Assembly: GCA_021298875.1 (NCBI GenBank)
Contig: JAJTHJ010000271.1
Span: 1 to 9,274, forward strand
Origin: Burkholderiales bacterium
GTDB taxonomy: Bacteria; Pseudomonadota; Gammaproteobacteria; Burkholderiales; Burkholderiaceae_F
Direction of reading: 5' to 3'
DNA: 9,274 nt
Of the stretch, positions 1-6,432 are shown in pieces. The notes under the pieces were generated by a model. The model did no database searches and was not told the origin of the DNA. It saw nothing but the letters and a program-made list of their open reading frames with translations. Positions within the stretch are counted from its first letter, which is position 1. Each line of letters opens with the position of its first letter. Both the position numbers and the translations under genes were made by a program.

Positions 1-399
1 CAGTTTGCCCTGGGCGCTGTCCTTGCTCTTCGGCGGTGCGCGGTCGTAGTCCTCCTGCGCGTGGCGGCGCTTCAGTTCCAGCTTGGCGCACTCCTGGGTC
101 TGCTTCTTGTCGCGCGCAGCCTGGGCGGCACGCTCTTTGGCGAGCTTTTCGTCCGCGGCGCGCTGCTGCTTGCTGAGCGCCTCGGCCTGCTTGCGGTCGG
201 CGGCGGCGCGGGCCTCGGCGGCTTTGCGGTCGGCGTCGCTGGCGGGTGGAGCGGCGTCGACCGACTTCGCCGCTCGCGTGCCGGCCGGGCAACCGCCGTT
301 GACATAGGTGATCTTGCCGTCCGGCGCCTCACAGCGCGTGGCCTGCGCATGAGCCGTCGTCGCGGCGCAGGCGAAAAGCAGTGGCAGCAGGCGGCGCAT
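1..399 (-). CDS. Secreted DUF4124-type protein with charged Ala/Lys/Glu-rich tail (partial, C-terminus beyond the window)
   Basis: Reading inward from 399, the frame stays open for all 133 codons to the left edge, so the C-terminus is missing. Residues 1-18 form a Sec signal peptide: MRR, a hydrophobic core LLPLLFACAATT, then AHA before Gln19, a good signal peptidase I site. Residues 22-41 (RCEAPDGKITYVNGGCPAGT) resemble the DUF4124 module, with two cysteines (23 and 37) that could form a disulfide and the typical 'DGK-TYVN--CP' pattern. From about residue 50 to 115 the chain is Ala/Lys/Arg/Glu/Gln-rich and probably helical or coiled-coil. The product should be periplasmic or envelope-associated; its biochemical role is unknown. 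It begins 10 bp after the stop of the FAD oxidoreductase gene and has a strong Shine-Dalgarno sequence, so it is probably the third gene of the wrbA operon. The ATG at 397-399 is favoured by that site and by the intact signal peptide. Confidence 0.82.
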   Translation of the reverse strand, partial: MRRLLPLLFACAATTAHAQATRCEAPDGKITYVNGGCPAGTRAAKSVDAAPPASDADRKAAEARAAADRKQAEALSKQQRAADEKLAKERAAQAARDKKQTQECAKLELKRRHAQEDYDRAPPKSKDSAQGKL

Positions 400-404
400 C
401 GGTT

Positions 405-410
405 CCTCCT
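405..410 (-). promoter_or_regulatory. Shine-Dalgarno site of the DUF4124-type gene
   Basis: The minus strand reads AGGAGG followed by 5 nt (AACCG) and then ATG at 399. This is the strongest ribosome binding site in the window. It abuts the TGA of the upstream FAD oxidoreductase gene (410-412), which suggests that the gene is translated from a shared transcript rather than from its own promoter. Confidence 0.75.
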
Positions 411-1813
411 CAGAGCACCTTACCGGGGTTCATCAGGTTCAGCGGGTCGAATGCCTGCTTGATCTTGCGCATCAGTTCCAGCTCGACGGTTGGCTTGTAC
501 CCGAGCAAGGTTGCACGCTTCAGTTGGCCGATGCCGTGCTCGGCGCCGATCGAGCCGCCGCGCGCTGCTACCGCATCGTTGACGACCCGGTTGATCTCGG
601 CTTCGTGCTCGAAGGCGACCGCAATCGGCGTGCCGTCCTGCGTGCCCATGTTGTAGTGCAGATTGCCGTCGCCCAGATGCCCGAACACCGAGGGCGCTAT
701 CCACGGAAAGCGCGCCCGCAAGGCCGCATCGGTACTGGCGACGAACTCGGCGATGCGCGACACCGGCAGCGAGATGTCGTGCTTGACGTTGCCGCCCGCC
801 TTGGCGTGCGCCTCGGGGATCGCCTCGCGCACGTGCCAGAGGTGCTGCGCCTCGGCGAGCGATTGCGCGACCACCGCGTCGGCCGCCTCGCCCGCCTCGA
901 AGGCGGCGCCGAGCAGCGCTTCCAACTGCGCGCCGGCGTGTGTCTCGCTCTCGTGGTCGGACAACTCCAGCAGCACGAACCAGGGCTGCGCAATGGCGAG
1001 CGGCAGCCGTACCCGCGGCAACTCGCGTGCGAGCTTGCGCAGACAGGCATCCGACATCACCTCGAAGCCGGTCAGAGTCGGCCCCGCCGCGGCGCGTGCG
1101 CGGTCGAGCAAGGCGGTCGCCGCCGCCAGCGAGGGCACCGCAGCGAAGGCCGTCATCCGTGCGGCGGGCAGCGGATAGAGCTTCAGCGTCGCGGCGGTGA
1201 GCAACCCCAGCGTCCCTTCGGCGCCGATGAACAAGTGCTTCAGGTCGTAGCCGGTGTTGTCCTTGCGCAGGCCGCGCAGACCGTCCCAGACTTCGCCGCT
1301 CGGCAACACGACTTCCAGCCCCAGCGTCAGCTCGCGCGTATTGCCATAGCGCAGCACCTGGGTGCCGCCGGCATTCGTGGACAGGTTGCCGCCGATCGTG
1401 GCGCTGCCTTCGGCCGCCAGGGACAGTGGGAACAGTCGCCCCGCCGCACGCGCCGCGTCCTGCACCGCTTGCAGGATGCAGCCGGCTTCGACGGTGATGG
1501 TGTCGTTGGCGGCATCGAGTGCACGGATGCGGTTCAGCCGCGCCAGCGAAACCACCACGGCGTTGCCGCTGGCGTCGGGTGTGCCGCCGCCGACCAGCCC
1601 GGTGTTGCCGCCCTGCGGCACCATCGGCGCGCGTGCGGCGATGCAGGCGCGCACCACTGCCGCGACTTGCGCGGTGTCGGCGGGACGCACCACGGCCTGC
1701 GCGGCGCCGATGTAGCGCTTGCGCCAGTCGGTCAGGTAAGGCGCGACGTCGTCCGCTGCCGTCAGCACAAACTCGGCGCCGACCGCTACGCGCAGCGCTT
1801 CGAGCAGTTTCAT
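410..1813 (-). CDS. FAD-binding 2-hydroxyacid dehydrogenase (D2HGDH/GlcD/D-lactate dehydrogenase type)
   Basis: 467 aa, full length for the family. Residues 66-76 (PQGGNTGLVGG), 136-150 (GSATIGG...NAGG) and 184-203 (KDNTGYDLKHLFIGAEGTLG) are the FAD-binding signatures of the PCMH/FAD_binding_4 fold. The C-terminal FAD-oxidase domain holds the metal and substrate site: HLGDGNLH at 379-386, AEHGIG at 424-429, and an ending FDPLNLMNPGKVL typical of the family. Such enzymes oxidise a D-2-hydroxyacid (2-hydroxyglutarate, lactate, glycolate or similar) to the 2-oxoacid and pass electrons to a quinone, flavoprotein or cytochrome. The true substrate cannot be told from sequence. The frame stays open upstream into wrbA, but family homology begins at MKLLEALR, so I start at 1813. 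That ATG overlaps the wrbA stop (ATGA), implying translational coupling. Arg329 and Lys344 match substrate-binding residues of human D2HGDH as I recall them, but the intervening Thr is Pro333 here. Function family is near certain; the specific substrate is not. Confidence 0.92.
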   Translation of the reverse strand: MKLLEALRVAVGAEFVLTAADDVAPYLTDWRKRYIGAAQAVVRPADTAQVAAVVRACIAARAPMVPQGGNTGLVGGGTPDASGNAVVVSLARLNRIRALDAANDTITVEAGCILQAVQDAARAAGRLFPLSLAAEGSATIGGNLSTNAGGTQVLRYGNTRELTLGLEVVLPSGEVWDGLRGLRKDNTGYDLKHLFIGAEGTLGLLTAATLKLYPLPAARMTAFAAVPSLAAATALLDRARAAAGPTLTGFEVMSDACLRKLARELPRVRLPLAIAQPWFVLLELSDHESETHAGAQLEALLGAAFEAGEAADAVVAQSLAEAQHLWHVREAIPEAHAKAGGNVKHDISLPVSRIAEFVASTDAALRARFPWIAPSVFGHLGDGNLHYNMGTQDGTPIAVAFEHEAEINRVVNDAVAARGGSIGAEHGIGQLKRATLLGYKPTVELELMRKIKQAFDPLNLMNPGKVL

Positions 1814-2400
1814 GCCGCGAGCTTCAACGTGGCTTGCGCGAGCCGCTTGCCCAAGGCGATCGCCAGCCGCTTCTCTTCGTCGGTCACGCCCCGCGCGCCG
1901 TCGCTGCGCGCATGGTGGCTGGCGCCGTAGGGCGAGCCGCCGCTCGTCGTCGCCGACAAATCCGGCTCGGAATAGGGCAGGCCGACGATCAGCATCCCGT
2001 GGTGGAGCAAGGGCAGCATCATCGACAGCAGCGTCGTCTCCTGCCCGCCGTGCAGCGAGTTCGACGAGGTGAACACGGCCGCCGGTTTGCCCGCCAGCGC
2101 ACCGCTCATCCACTGGCCGACGGTGCCGTCGAGGAAGTATTTCAAGGGCGCGGCCATGTTGCCGAAGCGCGTGGGCGAGCCCAGCGCCAGGCCGCCGCAC
2201 TCTTCGAGGTCGCGCAGCTCCACGTAGGGGCTGCCCTCGGGCGGCACCGGCGGCGCGGCGGTCGCTGTGACCGCAGCCACCGGCGGCACCGTGCGCAGCC
2301 GCGCTGCGCAGCCGGGCACCGCATCGACGCCCTGCGCGACGTATTCAGCCAGCCGGCGCGTGGCGCCGTGGCGGCTGTAGTAGAGAACCAGAATGTCCAC
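1810..2400 (-). CDS. wrbA: NAD(P)H:quinone oxidoreductase, WrbA family
   Basis: 196 aa, close to E. coli WrbA (198 aa). It is a flavodoxin-like cytosolic enzyme that binds FMN and reduces quinones by two electrons with NAD(P)H, guarding against semiquinone and oxidative stress. Visible family marks are the FMN phosphate loop YYSRHGAT (7-14), GSPTRFGNM (74-82), SSNSLHGGQE (112-121), HHGM (133-136) and GGSPYGASH (154-162). Residues 37-58 form an Ala/Pro/Val-rich stretch where E. coli WrbA has a variable linker. Translation starts at GTG (2398-2400): this gives the expected MDILVLYYS N-terminus, and GGTGAG sits 3 nt upstream. The gene is first in a minus-strand operon and overlaps the FAD oxidoreductase start by 4 bp. 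It diverges from yihY. Identification is firm. Confidence 0.95.
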   Translation of the reverse strand: MDILVLYYSRHGATRRLAEYVAQGVDAVPGCAARLRTVPPVAAVTATAAPPVPPEGSPYVELRDLEECGGLALGSPTRFGNMAAPLKYFLDGTVGQWMSGALAGKPAAVFTSSNSLHGGQETTLLSMMLPLLHHGMLIVGLPYSEPDLSATTSGGSPYGASHHARSDGARGVTDEEKRLAIALGKRLAQATLKLAA

Positions 2401-2446
2401 TCGCTCACCCGCGGGTAAAGTGCCGGGTGAAGTCTATCGACCTGCC
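2401..2446. promoter_or_regulatory. Divergent wrbA/yihY gap with nested CGGGT inverted repeats
   Basis: These 46 bp must hold, or adjoin, the start signals of both divergent genes. Seen in sequence: TCACCCG at 2405-2411 is the exact reverse complement of CGGGTGA at 2424-2430 (7-bp arms, 12-nt spacer), and ACCCGCGGGT at 2407-2416 is a perfect 10-bp palindrome. The left arm read on the minus strand also supplies the wrbA Shine-Dalgarno-like GGGTGAG. No convincing -35/-10 pair is visible. The promoters may therefore lie partly inside the opposing genes. An operator function is inference. Confidence 0.4.
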
Positions 2447-3694
2447 ATGTTCGCCGGTTTCTCCACCGCCGCCCAGCGCTTGCTTGACCCCGCACAGTTC
2501 CGCCCGCGGCTGACTCGCGCGCGCGAGGTGCTGCGCTTTGCCGCCCGGCGCGCGCGCGAGATGCGGCTGGCGCAGGTGGCGGCGAGCCTGACCTTCACCA
2601 CCGTGCTCGCGCTGGTGCCGCTGCTGGCCATCGTCGCCGCGGTGTTTGCCACCTTTCCGATGTTCGCGGAGTTCCGCCTGGCGCTGGAAAAAAACCTGAT
2701 CCGCGACTTGCTGCCCGACGCCTACGCCAGCACTTTGCTGCGCAACCTGAACGGCTTCGCCGCCAAGGCGGGGCAGTTGACGGTGCTGGGCTTCGCCTTC
2801 CTGTTCGTCACGGCGATGCTGATGATCGCGACCGTCGACCGCGTGCTCAACGACCTCTGGTACGTGCGCCGCCAGCGCCCGCTCGTGCAGCGGGTGCTGG
2901 TGTATTGGGCGCTGATCACCGTCGGGCCGGTGCTGATCGGCGCGAGTCTCGCGGCGAGCTCGTATCTCTTTTCGGGCGCGGCCGGCCTGTCGCGCGCGTG
3001 GCCGCAGTGGCTGCGCGCCGTGTTCGACTACCTGCCGGTGCTGGTCAACGGGCTGGCCTACGCGGCGCTGTACGTGCTGGTGCCGAACTGCAAGGTGCGC
3101 TGGCAGGAAGCACTTATCGGCGGCTTTGTCGCGGCCATCGCCGGCGAGGTCGTCAAGGAAGGCTTTGCCGCCTACATCCGCGCCGGCACCGTGGCGACGA
3201 TCTACGGCGCCTTTGCGGTGGCGCCGCTCTTCCTGCTGTGGGTGTATCTGGCGTGGTTCGTCGTGTTGTTCGGCGCCGCCATCGCCGCCACCATCCCCGC
3301 GCTGCGCGCCACGCGCTTTGCCGACGCCGGCCGCGCCGGCGACGAGTTCTACACCGCCGTGGCGCTGTTGCGCGCCTTGTATCAACCGCAGTCCGAGACG
3401 CCGCCCGAGTCGACGGCTCCCGAACTGGCGGTCGCCACGCGCACCCCGGGCGAGACGGTCGAGCACCTGCTGTCGCGGCTGGAAAAGCTCGGCTATCTGC
3501 GCCAGTTGGGTGGCGAGCGTAACGGCCGCTGGCGCTTTGTCGCCGATCCTGCCCACGTCACGCTGCGACCGCTGTTCGAGCGGCTGGCGCTCGATCCGGC
3601 GCATAGCTTTGCGGCGGAAGTCGATCCCAATGGCTGGATCGGGCCGGGGGAGTTGGAGCGGCTGGATGTGCCGCTGGCTCGCCTTGCGCGATAG
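2447..3694 (+). CDS. yihY: YihY/BrkB-family inner membrane protein with soluble C-terminal tail
   Basis: 415 aa. Residues 1-285 are the Virul_fac_BrkB/UPF0761 membrane domain, with hydrophobic segments near 47-70, 109-130, 148-174, 192-212, 222-245 and 252-284. Family motifs include PNCKVRWQEALIGG (213-226) and IYGAFAVAPLFLLWVYLAW (252-270). Residues 286-415 form a charged soluble tail, probably cytoplasmic. It includes TPGETVEHLLSRLEKLGYL, which looks like a winged-helix recognition segment. E. coli YihY, about 290 aa, lacks this tail; longer versions are common in betaproteobacteria. Molecular function is unknown, and the old label 'ribonuclease BN' came from a mapping error. I chose the ATG at 2447 because an ATG 54 bp upstream overlaps wrbA and would only add a polar extension. 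No strong ribosome binding site is seen (GGGTGA lies about 16 nt upstream). It is monocistronic as far as visible and converges on the GNAT gene. Confidence 0.92.
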   Translation: MFAGFSTAAQRLLDPAQFRPRLTRAREVLRFAARRAREMRLAQVAASLTFTTVLALVPLLAIVAAVFATFPMFAEFRLALEKNLIRDLLPDAYASTLLRNLNGFAAKAGQLTVLGFAFLFVTAMLMIATVDRVLNDLWYVRRQRPLVQRVLVYWALITVGPVLIGASLAASSYLFSGAAGLSRAWPQWLRAVFDYLPVLVNGLAYAALYVLVPNCKVRWQEALIGGFVAAIAGEVVKEGFAAYIRAGTVATIYGAFAVAPLFLLWVYLAWFVVLFGAAIAATIPALRATRFADAGRAGDEFYTAVALLRALYQPQSETPPESTAPELAVATRTPGETVEHLLSRLEKLGYLRQLGGERNGRWRFVADPAHVTLRPLFERLALDPAHSFAAEVDPNGWIGPGELERLDVPLARLAR

Positions 3695-3697
3695 CCG

Positions 3698-4168
3698 CTA
3701 CGCCGCCGCCGCGCCGGCTGCCTTGCGCATGAACACGCTCAGCGGGTCGGGCCGGTAGTCGCCGAAGGGATCGCAACGCCGGTAGCCCATGCGGGCGTAG
3801 AAGGCCAGCGCGGCGTGCTGGTGGATGCCGGTTTCCAGCGCGAACAGCGTGCAGCCTCGCTGCATGGCCTCGGCCTCCAGAAAACGCAGCAGCGCCTCGG
3901 CAATGCCGCGCCCGCGCTGAGCGGGCGGCACGTACATGCGCTTGACCTCGCCGTACTCCGCTTCGAGCACGATGGCGCCGCAGCCGACCGCCGCGCCGTT
4001 GGCGTCGCGGGCGACGGCGAAGAGCACGTGCGGCGCAACGAGCGCCTCGATGTCGATGCCGTGGTGGCTTTCCGGCGGATAGAGCGGCTTCTGGTATGCG
4101 TCCAACTCGTCGATCAGCGCGACGACCTCCGGCAGGTCGGCGCGCTCCAAGCCGATGCGCAGGCTCAT
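3698..4168 (-). CDS. GNAT-family N-acetyltransferase
   Basis: 156 aa, the size of a single GNAT domain. Acetyl-CoA-binding motif A is clear: EVKRMYVPP (74-82, strand beta4) followed by QRGRGIAEALL (84-94), the pyrophosphate-binding loop and helix. Motif B follows as LETG (111-114) and ALAFYARMGYR (120-130), with the usual Tyr in the alpha4 helix. The C-terminus PLSVFMRK is typical. It should transfer an acetyl group from acetyl-CoA to an amine of a small molecule or protein in the cytosol; the acceptor cannot be predicted. The ATG at 4166-4168 overlaps the TGA of the upstream hydrolase gene (ATGA), so it is very likely translated from the metY-hydrolase transcript. Its stop lies 3 bp from the convergent yihY stop. 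Class assignment is firm; substrate unknown. Confidence 0.9.
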   Translation of the reverse strand: MSLRIGLERADLPEVVALIDELDAYQKPLYPPESHHGIDIEALVAPHVLFAVARDANGAAVGCGAIVLEAEYGEVKRMYVPPAQRGRGIAEALLRFLEAEAMQRGCTLFALETGIHQHAALAFYARMGYRRCDPFGDYRPDPLSVFMRKAAGAAAA

Positions 4169-4980
4169 GCCAACACCCGCGCCGCAAAGTCCGCAAGCGC
4201 GCGGCGCACGCCCTCGGGGTTTTCGGCCATTAGTGCGTGGCCGGTCGCGGGCAGGGTGACGACCTGCGGGTCGCGGCAGGCGTCGATCAGCGCGCGCGCT
4301 GCCTTGGGCGGCGTCATCTGGTCGGCGGCGCCGAGCACGAAGAGCGCCGAACACTTCAGGGACTCTGCCGCGGCGAGGCCGCCGTCGTAAGCATTGCAGG
4401 CGGCAAAGTCCGTCGGCAGCACGGCCGGGCCGTTCACCCGCGCAATCCGCTGCATCAGCCGCAGGTTCTGCCAGACGATGTTGAAACCCGGCCCCGGATT
4501 GCCCGGCCGCGCCGCAAAGGGTGCCAGGCCCGCGCTGTGCGACCAGACGTTGATCATCTGCATTGCCTCGTCCGGCGCGTCGCGGCAGGCGGTGAGCAGC
4601 GCATCGACTACCCGCATCGGGAAGGCGGTGCCGAGCAAGGCCACACCCTTGACTCGGGTGCCCAGCTGCTGCGCGAGTTCCAGCGTGATCAGCGACCCCA
4701 TGCTGTGTCCCACCAGCAGAAAGCCGGGGCTGCCGAGCGGTGCCAGTGCCGTCGCCAACGCATCCGCAATCGCCGGGACGGTGGCGAGCGCGCTGCCGCC
4801 GCTGCGCCCACGCCCCGGCAGGTCGAAGGCGAGCACGCTGTAGCCGTGATGCGCCAACCAGCGGCTTTGCAGAATCCAAACGCTGTGGTCGTGCTGCGCG
4901 CCGTGCAGAAACACCACGCAGGGCCGCGTAGGGTCGAAGGGCCTGCCGCCGGTGTAGGCGTAGAGCTTGCCGAGTTGCAT
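4165..4980 (-). CDS. Alpha/beta hydrolase of unknown substrate
   Basis: 271 aa, one alpha/beta-hydrolase fold domain. The oxyanion-hole motif is HGAQH (26-30), the nucleophile elbow GHSMGS (91-96) gives Ser93, and the likely acid and base are Asp220 (in LGAADQMTPP) and His248 (in TGHALMAENPE). FDLPGRGRSGG (52-62) is the usual segment between the oxyanion strand and the elbow. There is no signal peptide, so it is cytosolic. It could be an esterase, thioesterase or amidase; the sequence does not say which. It starts 2 bp after the metY stop and overlaps the GNAT gene by 4 bp, so it is the middle gene of a three-gene operon. It is not a homoserine acetyltransferase (MetX), which is about 100 residues longer. 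ATG at 4978-4980 fits the family start, although the Shine-Dalgarno sequence is weak. Confidence 0.9.
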   Translation of the reverse strand: MQLGKLYAYTGGRPFDPTRPCVVFLHGAQHDHSVWILQSRWLAHHGYSVLAFDLPGRGRSGGSALATVPAIADALATALAPLGSPGFLLVGHSMGSLITLELAQQLGTRVKGVALLGTAFPMRVVDALLTACRDAPDEAMQMINVWSHSAGLAPFAARPGNPGPGFNIVWQNLRLMQRIARVNGPAVLPTDFAACNAYDGGLAAAESLKCSALFVLGAADQMTPPKAARALIDACRDPQVVTLPATGHALMAENPEGVRRALADFAARVLA

Positions 4981-4982
4981 CG

Positions 4983-6281
4983 TCAGCCCGCCTTGCCCGC
5001 GGCCTTGAGCGCGCGCGCCAGATCGTCGAGCAGATCGGCCGGGTCTTCGAGGCCGATCGAAAGCCGGATCGTCCCCTGCGTGATGCCGGCGGCGGCGAGT
5101 TCCGCATCGGGCACGCGGAAGTGCGTGGTCGAGGCTGGGTGAATCACCAGCGACTTCGCGTCGCCCACGTTGGCCAGATGCGAGAACACCTTCAGCGCTT
5201 CGACGAACGCGCGCCCCGCCGCGCGCGAGCCTTTGAGGTTGAAGCTGAATACCGCGCCCGCGCCGCGCGGCAGCAGCCGCTGCGCTAGTGCGTGGTCCGG
5301 GTGCGAAGGCAACTCCGGATAGGCGACCGACTCGACCTGCGGCTGTGCACTCAGGAACTCGACAACCCGGCGCGTGTTGGCGACGTGCCGCTCCATCCGT
5401 AGCGGCAGGGTTTCCAGCCCTTGCAGCAACAGAAAGGCGGTGTGCGGGCTCATGCAGGCGCCAAAGTCGCGCAGCCCTTCGCGCCGCGCGCGCAGCAGAA
5501 AGGGCGCGACCGTGCTCTCGTCGGCAAAGGTCATGCCGTGGAAGCCCGCGTACGGCGCGGTCAGCGTCTCGAACTTGCCGCTCGCGGCCCAGTCGAAGCT
5601 GCCGCCATCGACCAGCAGCCCGCCGATGGCGGTGCCGTGGCCGCCGATGAACTTGGTGGCCGAGTGGAAGATCAGGTCGGCGCCGTGCGCAAACGGTTGC
5701 AGCAGGTAAGGTGTGGTGAAGGTGCTGTCCACCAGCAGCGGCAGGCCGTGCTCGTGCGCCAGCGCCGCGACGGCGGGGATGTCGAGCACGTCCAACCCAG
5801 GATTGCCGAGCGTTTCGCCGAACAGCAGCCGCGTGTTGGGCCGCAGCGCCGCGCGCCAGCTATCCAGATCGCGCGGATTGACGAAAGTCGTTTCAATGCC
5901 GAAGCGCGCCAGCGTGTAGGCGAGCAGGTTGTGCGAGCCGCCATAGAGCGCCCGGCTGGCGACGATGTGGCTGCCCGCACCCATCAACGTGGCAATCGCC
6001 AGATGCAGTGCCGCCTGCCCGCTGGCGGTGGCAATCGCGCCCACACCCTGTTCCAGCGCGGCGATGCGCTCTTCCAGCACCGCGACGGTCGGGTTGGAGA
6101 TGCGCGAATACACGTGGCCGGCGCGCTCCATGTTGAAGAGCGCGGCGGCGTGGTCGGAATCGTCGAAGCAGAACGAGGTCGTCGCGTAGATCGGCACCGC
6201 GCGGGCGCCGGTGGCGGGGTCGGGCGCCTGACCGGCGTGCAGCGCGAGGGTGTCGAAGCCGGGGGTGCGGGGTGGGGGCAT
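4983..6281 (-). CDS. metY: O-acetylhomoserine sulfhydrylase (O-acetylhomoserine aminocarboxypropyltransferase)
   Basis: 432 aa, the usual MetY length. It is a cytosolic PLP enzyme of the Cys/Met metabolism family that makes homocysteine from O-acetylhomoserine and sulfide, the direct sulfhydrylation step of methionine synthesis. Visible features are FDTLALHAGQ (9-18), YSRISNPT (58-65) which contributes to the neighbouring subunit's phosphate site, TASGQAA (85-91), Tyr113 stacking on PLP, VDSTF (184-188) with Asp185 pairing the ring nitrogen, HSATKFIGGHG (206-216) with Schiff-base Lys210, and SLVIHPASTTH (377-387) plus Arg406 for the substrate carboxylate. The insertion after the lysine (about 229-252, ending AGFHGMTF) separates MetY from the shorter MetZ and MetB enzymes. 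The ATG at 6279-6281 fits family N-termini, but no Shine-Dalgarno sequence is evident. It leads the metY-hydrolase-GNAT operon. No metX or other methionine gene is visible nearby. Confidence 0.95.
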   Translation of the reverse strand: MPPPRTPGFDTLALHAGQAPDPATGARAVPIYATTSFCFDDSDHAAALFNMERAGHVYSRISNPTVAVLEERIAALEQGVGAIATASGQAALHLAIATLMGAGSHIVASRALYGGSHNLLAYTLARFGIETTFVNPRDLDSWRAALRPNTRLLFGETLGNPGLDVLDIPAVAALAHEHGLPLLVDSTFTTPYLLQPFAHGADLIFHSATKFIGGHGTAIGGLLVDGGSFDWAASGKFETLTAPYAGFHGMTFADESTVAPFLLRARREGLRDFGACMSPHTAFLLLQGLETLPLRMERHVANTRRVVEFLSAQPQVESVAYPELPSHPDHALAQRLLPRGAGAVFSFNLKGSRAAGRAFVEALKVFSHLANVGDAKSLVIHPASTTHFRVPDAELAAAGITQGTIRLSIGLEDPADLLDDLARALKAAGKAG

Positions 6282-6321
6282 GGCGTGGTGAATCGAGCAG
6301 GGGTGACGGTTCGCAGCCGTG

Positions 6322-6432
6322 GCGACGGTCTTCCCTCACCCGGCGCTTCGCGCCACCCTCACCCGGTGGGAGAGGGTTGATTGAAGCCCCTCTCCCCTCG
6401 GGAGAGGGGTTGGGGTGAGGGAAGACCGCCGC
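6322..6432. repeat. Compound inverted-repeat element (dispersed intergenic repeat type)
   Basis: The outer arms are 20 bp: GCGACGGTCTTCCCTCACCC at 6322-6341 and the reverse complement of a near-identical sequence at 6413-6432 (19 of 20 match; 15 bp at 6327-6341 and 6413-6427 are perfect). Between them lie further inverted repeats: GGCGC-TTC-GCGCC (6342-6354), CCCTCACCC paired with GGGAGAGGG with one mismatch (about 6356-6376), and a 10-bp perfect stem at 6387-6409. The whole 111 bp could fold into a cruciform or branched hairpin. The CCCTCACCC/CCCTCTCCC building blocks resemble intergenic repeats seen in many copies in high-GC proteobacteria (recalled, not searched). It could act as a bidirectional terminator or mRNA stabiliser, or be a non-autonomous mobile repeat. 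No flanking target duplication is evident. Confidence 0.75.
6387..6409. repeat. Perfect 10-bp hairpin inside the compound repeat
   Basis: CCCCTCTCCC (6387-6396), loop CTC (6397-6399), GGGAGAGGGG (6400-6409). All ten pairs are Watson-Crick. It is preceded by TTGATTGAAG and followed by TTGGGG, so it lacks the run of Ts required of a canonical intrinsic terminator on either strand. It is best read as a module of the surrounding repeat. Confidence 0.7.

Noticed and set aside
524..1930. Long plus-strand open frame (468 codons) opposite the FAD dehydrogenase
   Set aside because: It mirrors a well-conserved gene. The translation is Arg/Gln/Ala-rich low-complexity with no domain, as expected of antisense frames in high-GC DNA.
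1814..2200. Extended N-terminus for the FAD dehydrogenase
   Set aside because: The extra 129 codons lie inside wrbA in another frame, are Arg-rich and unlike the family. The family start matches the ATG at 1813.
2405..3604. Minus-strand open frame of 399 codons across yihY
   Set aside because: It is a shadow of a clear membrane-protein gene; its product is rich in His/Gln/Arg with no recognisable motif.
2447..3694. Annotation of yihY as ribonuclease BN
   Set aside because: That name arose from a mapping error in E. coli; the protein is an integral membrane protein with no nuclease motif.
4165..4980. Alpha/beta hydrolase as homoserine O-acetyltransferase (MetX)
   Set aside because: At 271 aa it is too short, and it has GHSMGS rather than the MetX nucleophile context. 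Proximity to metY alone is not enough.
6282..6321. SAM or SAH riboswitch upstream of metY
   Set aside because: Only about 40 bp separate metY from the repeat, too short for a known SAM-class aptamer, and no characteristic paired core is visible.
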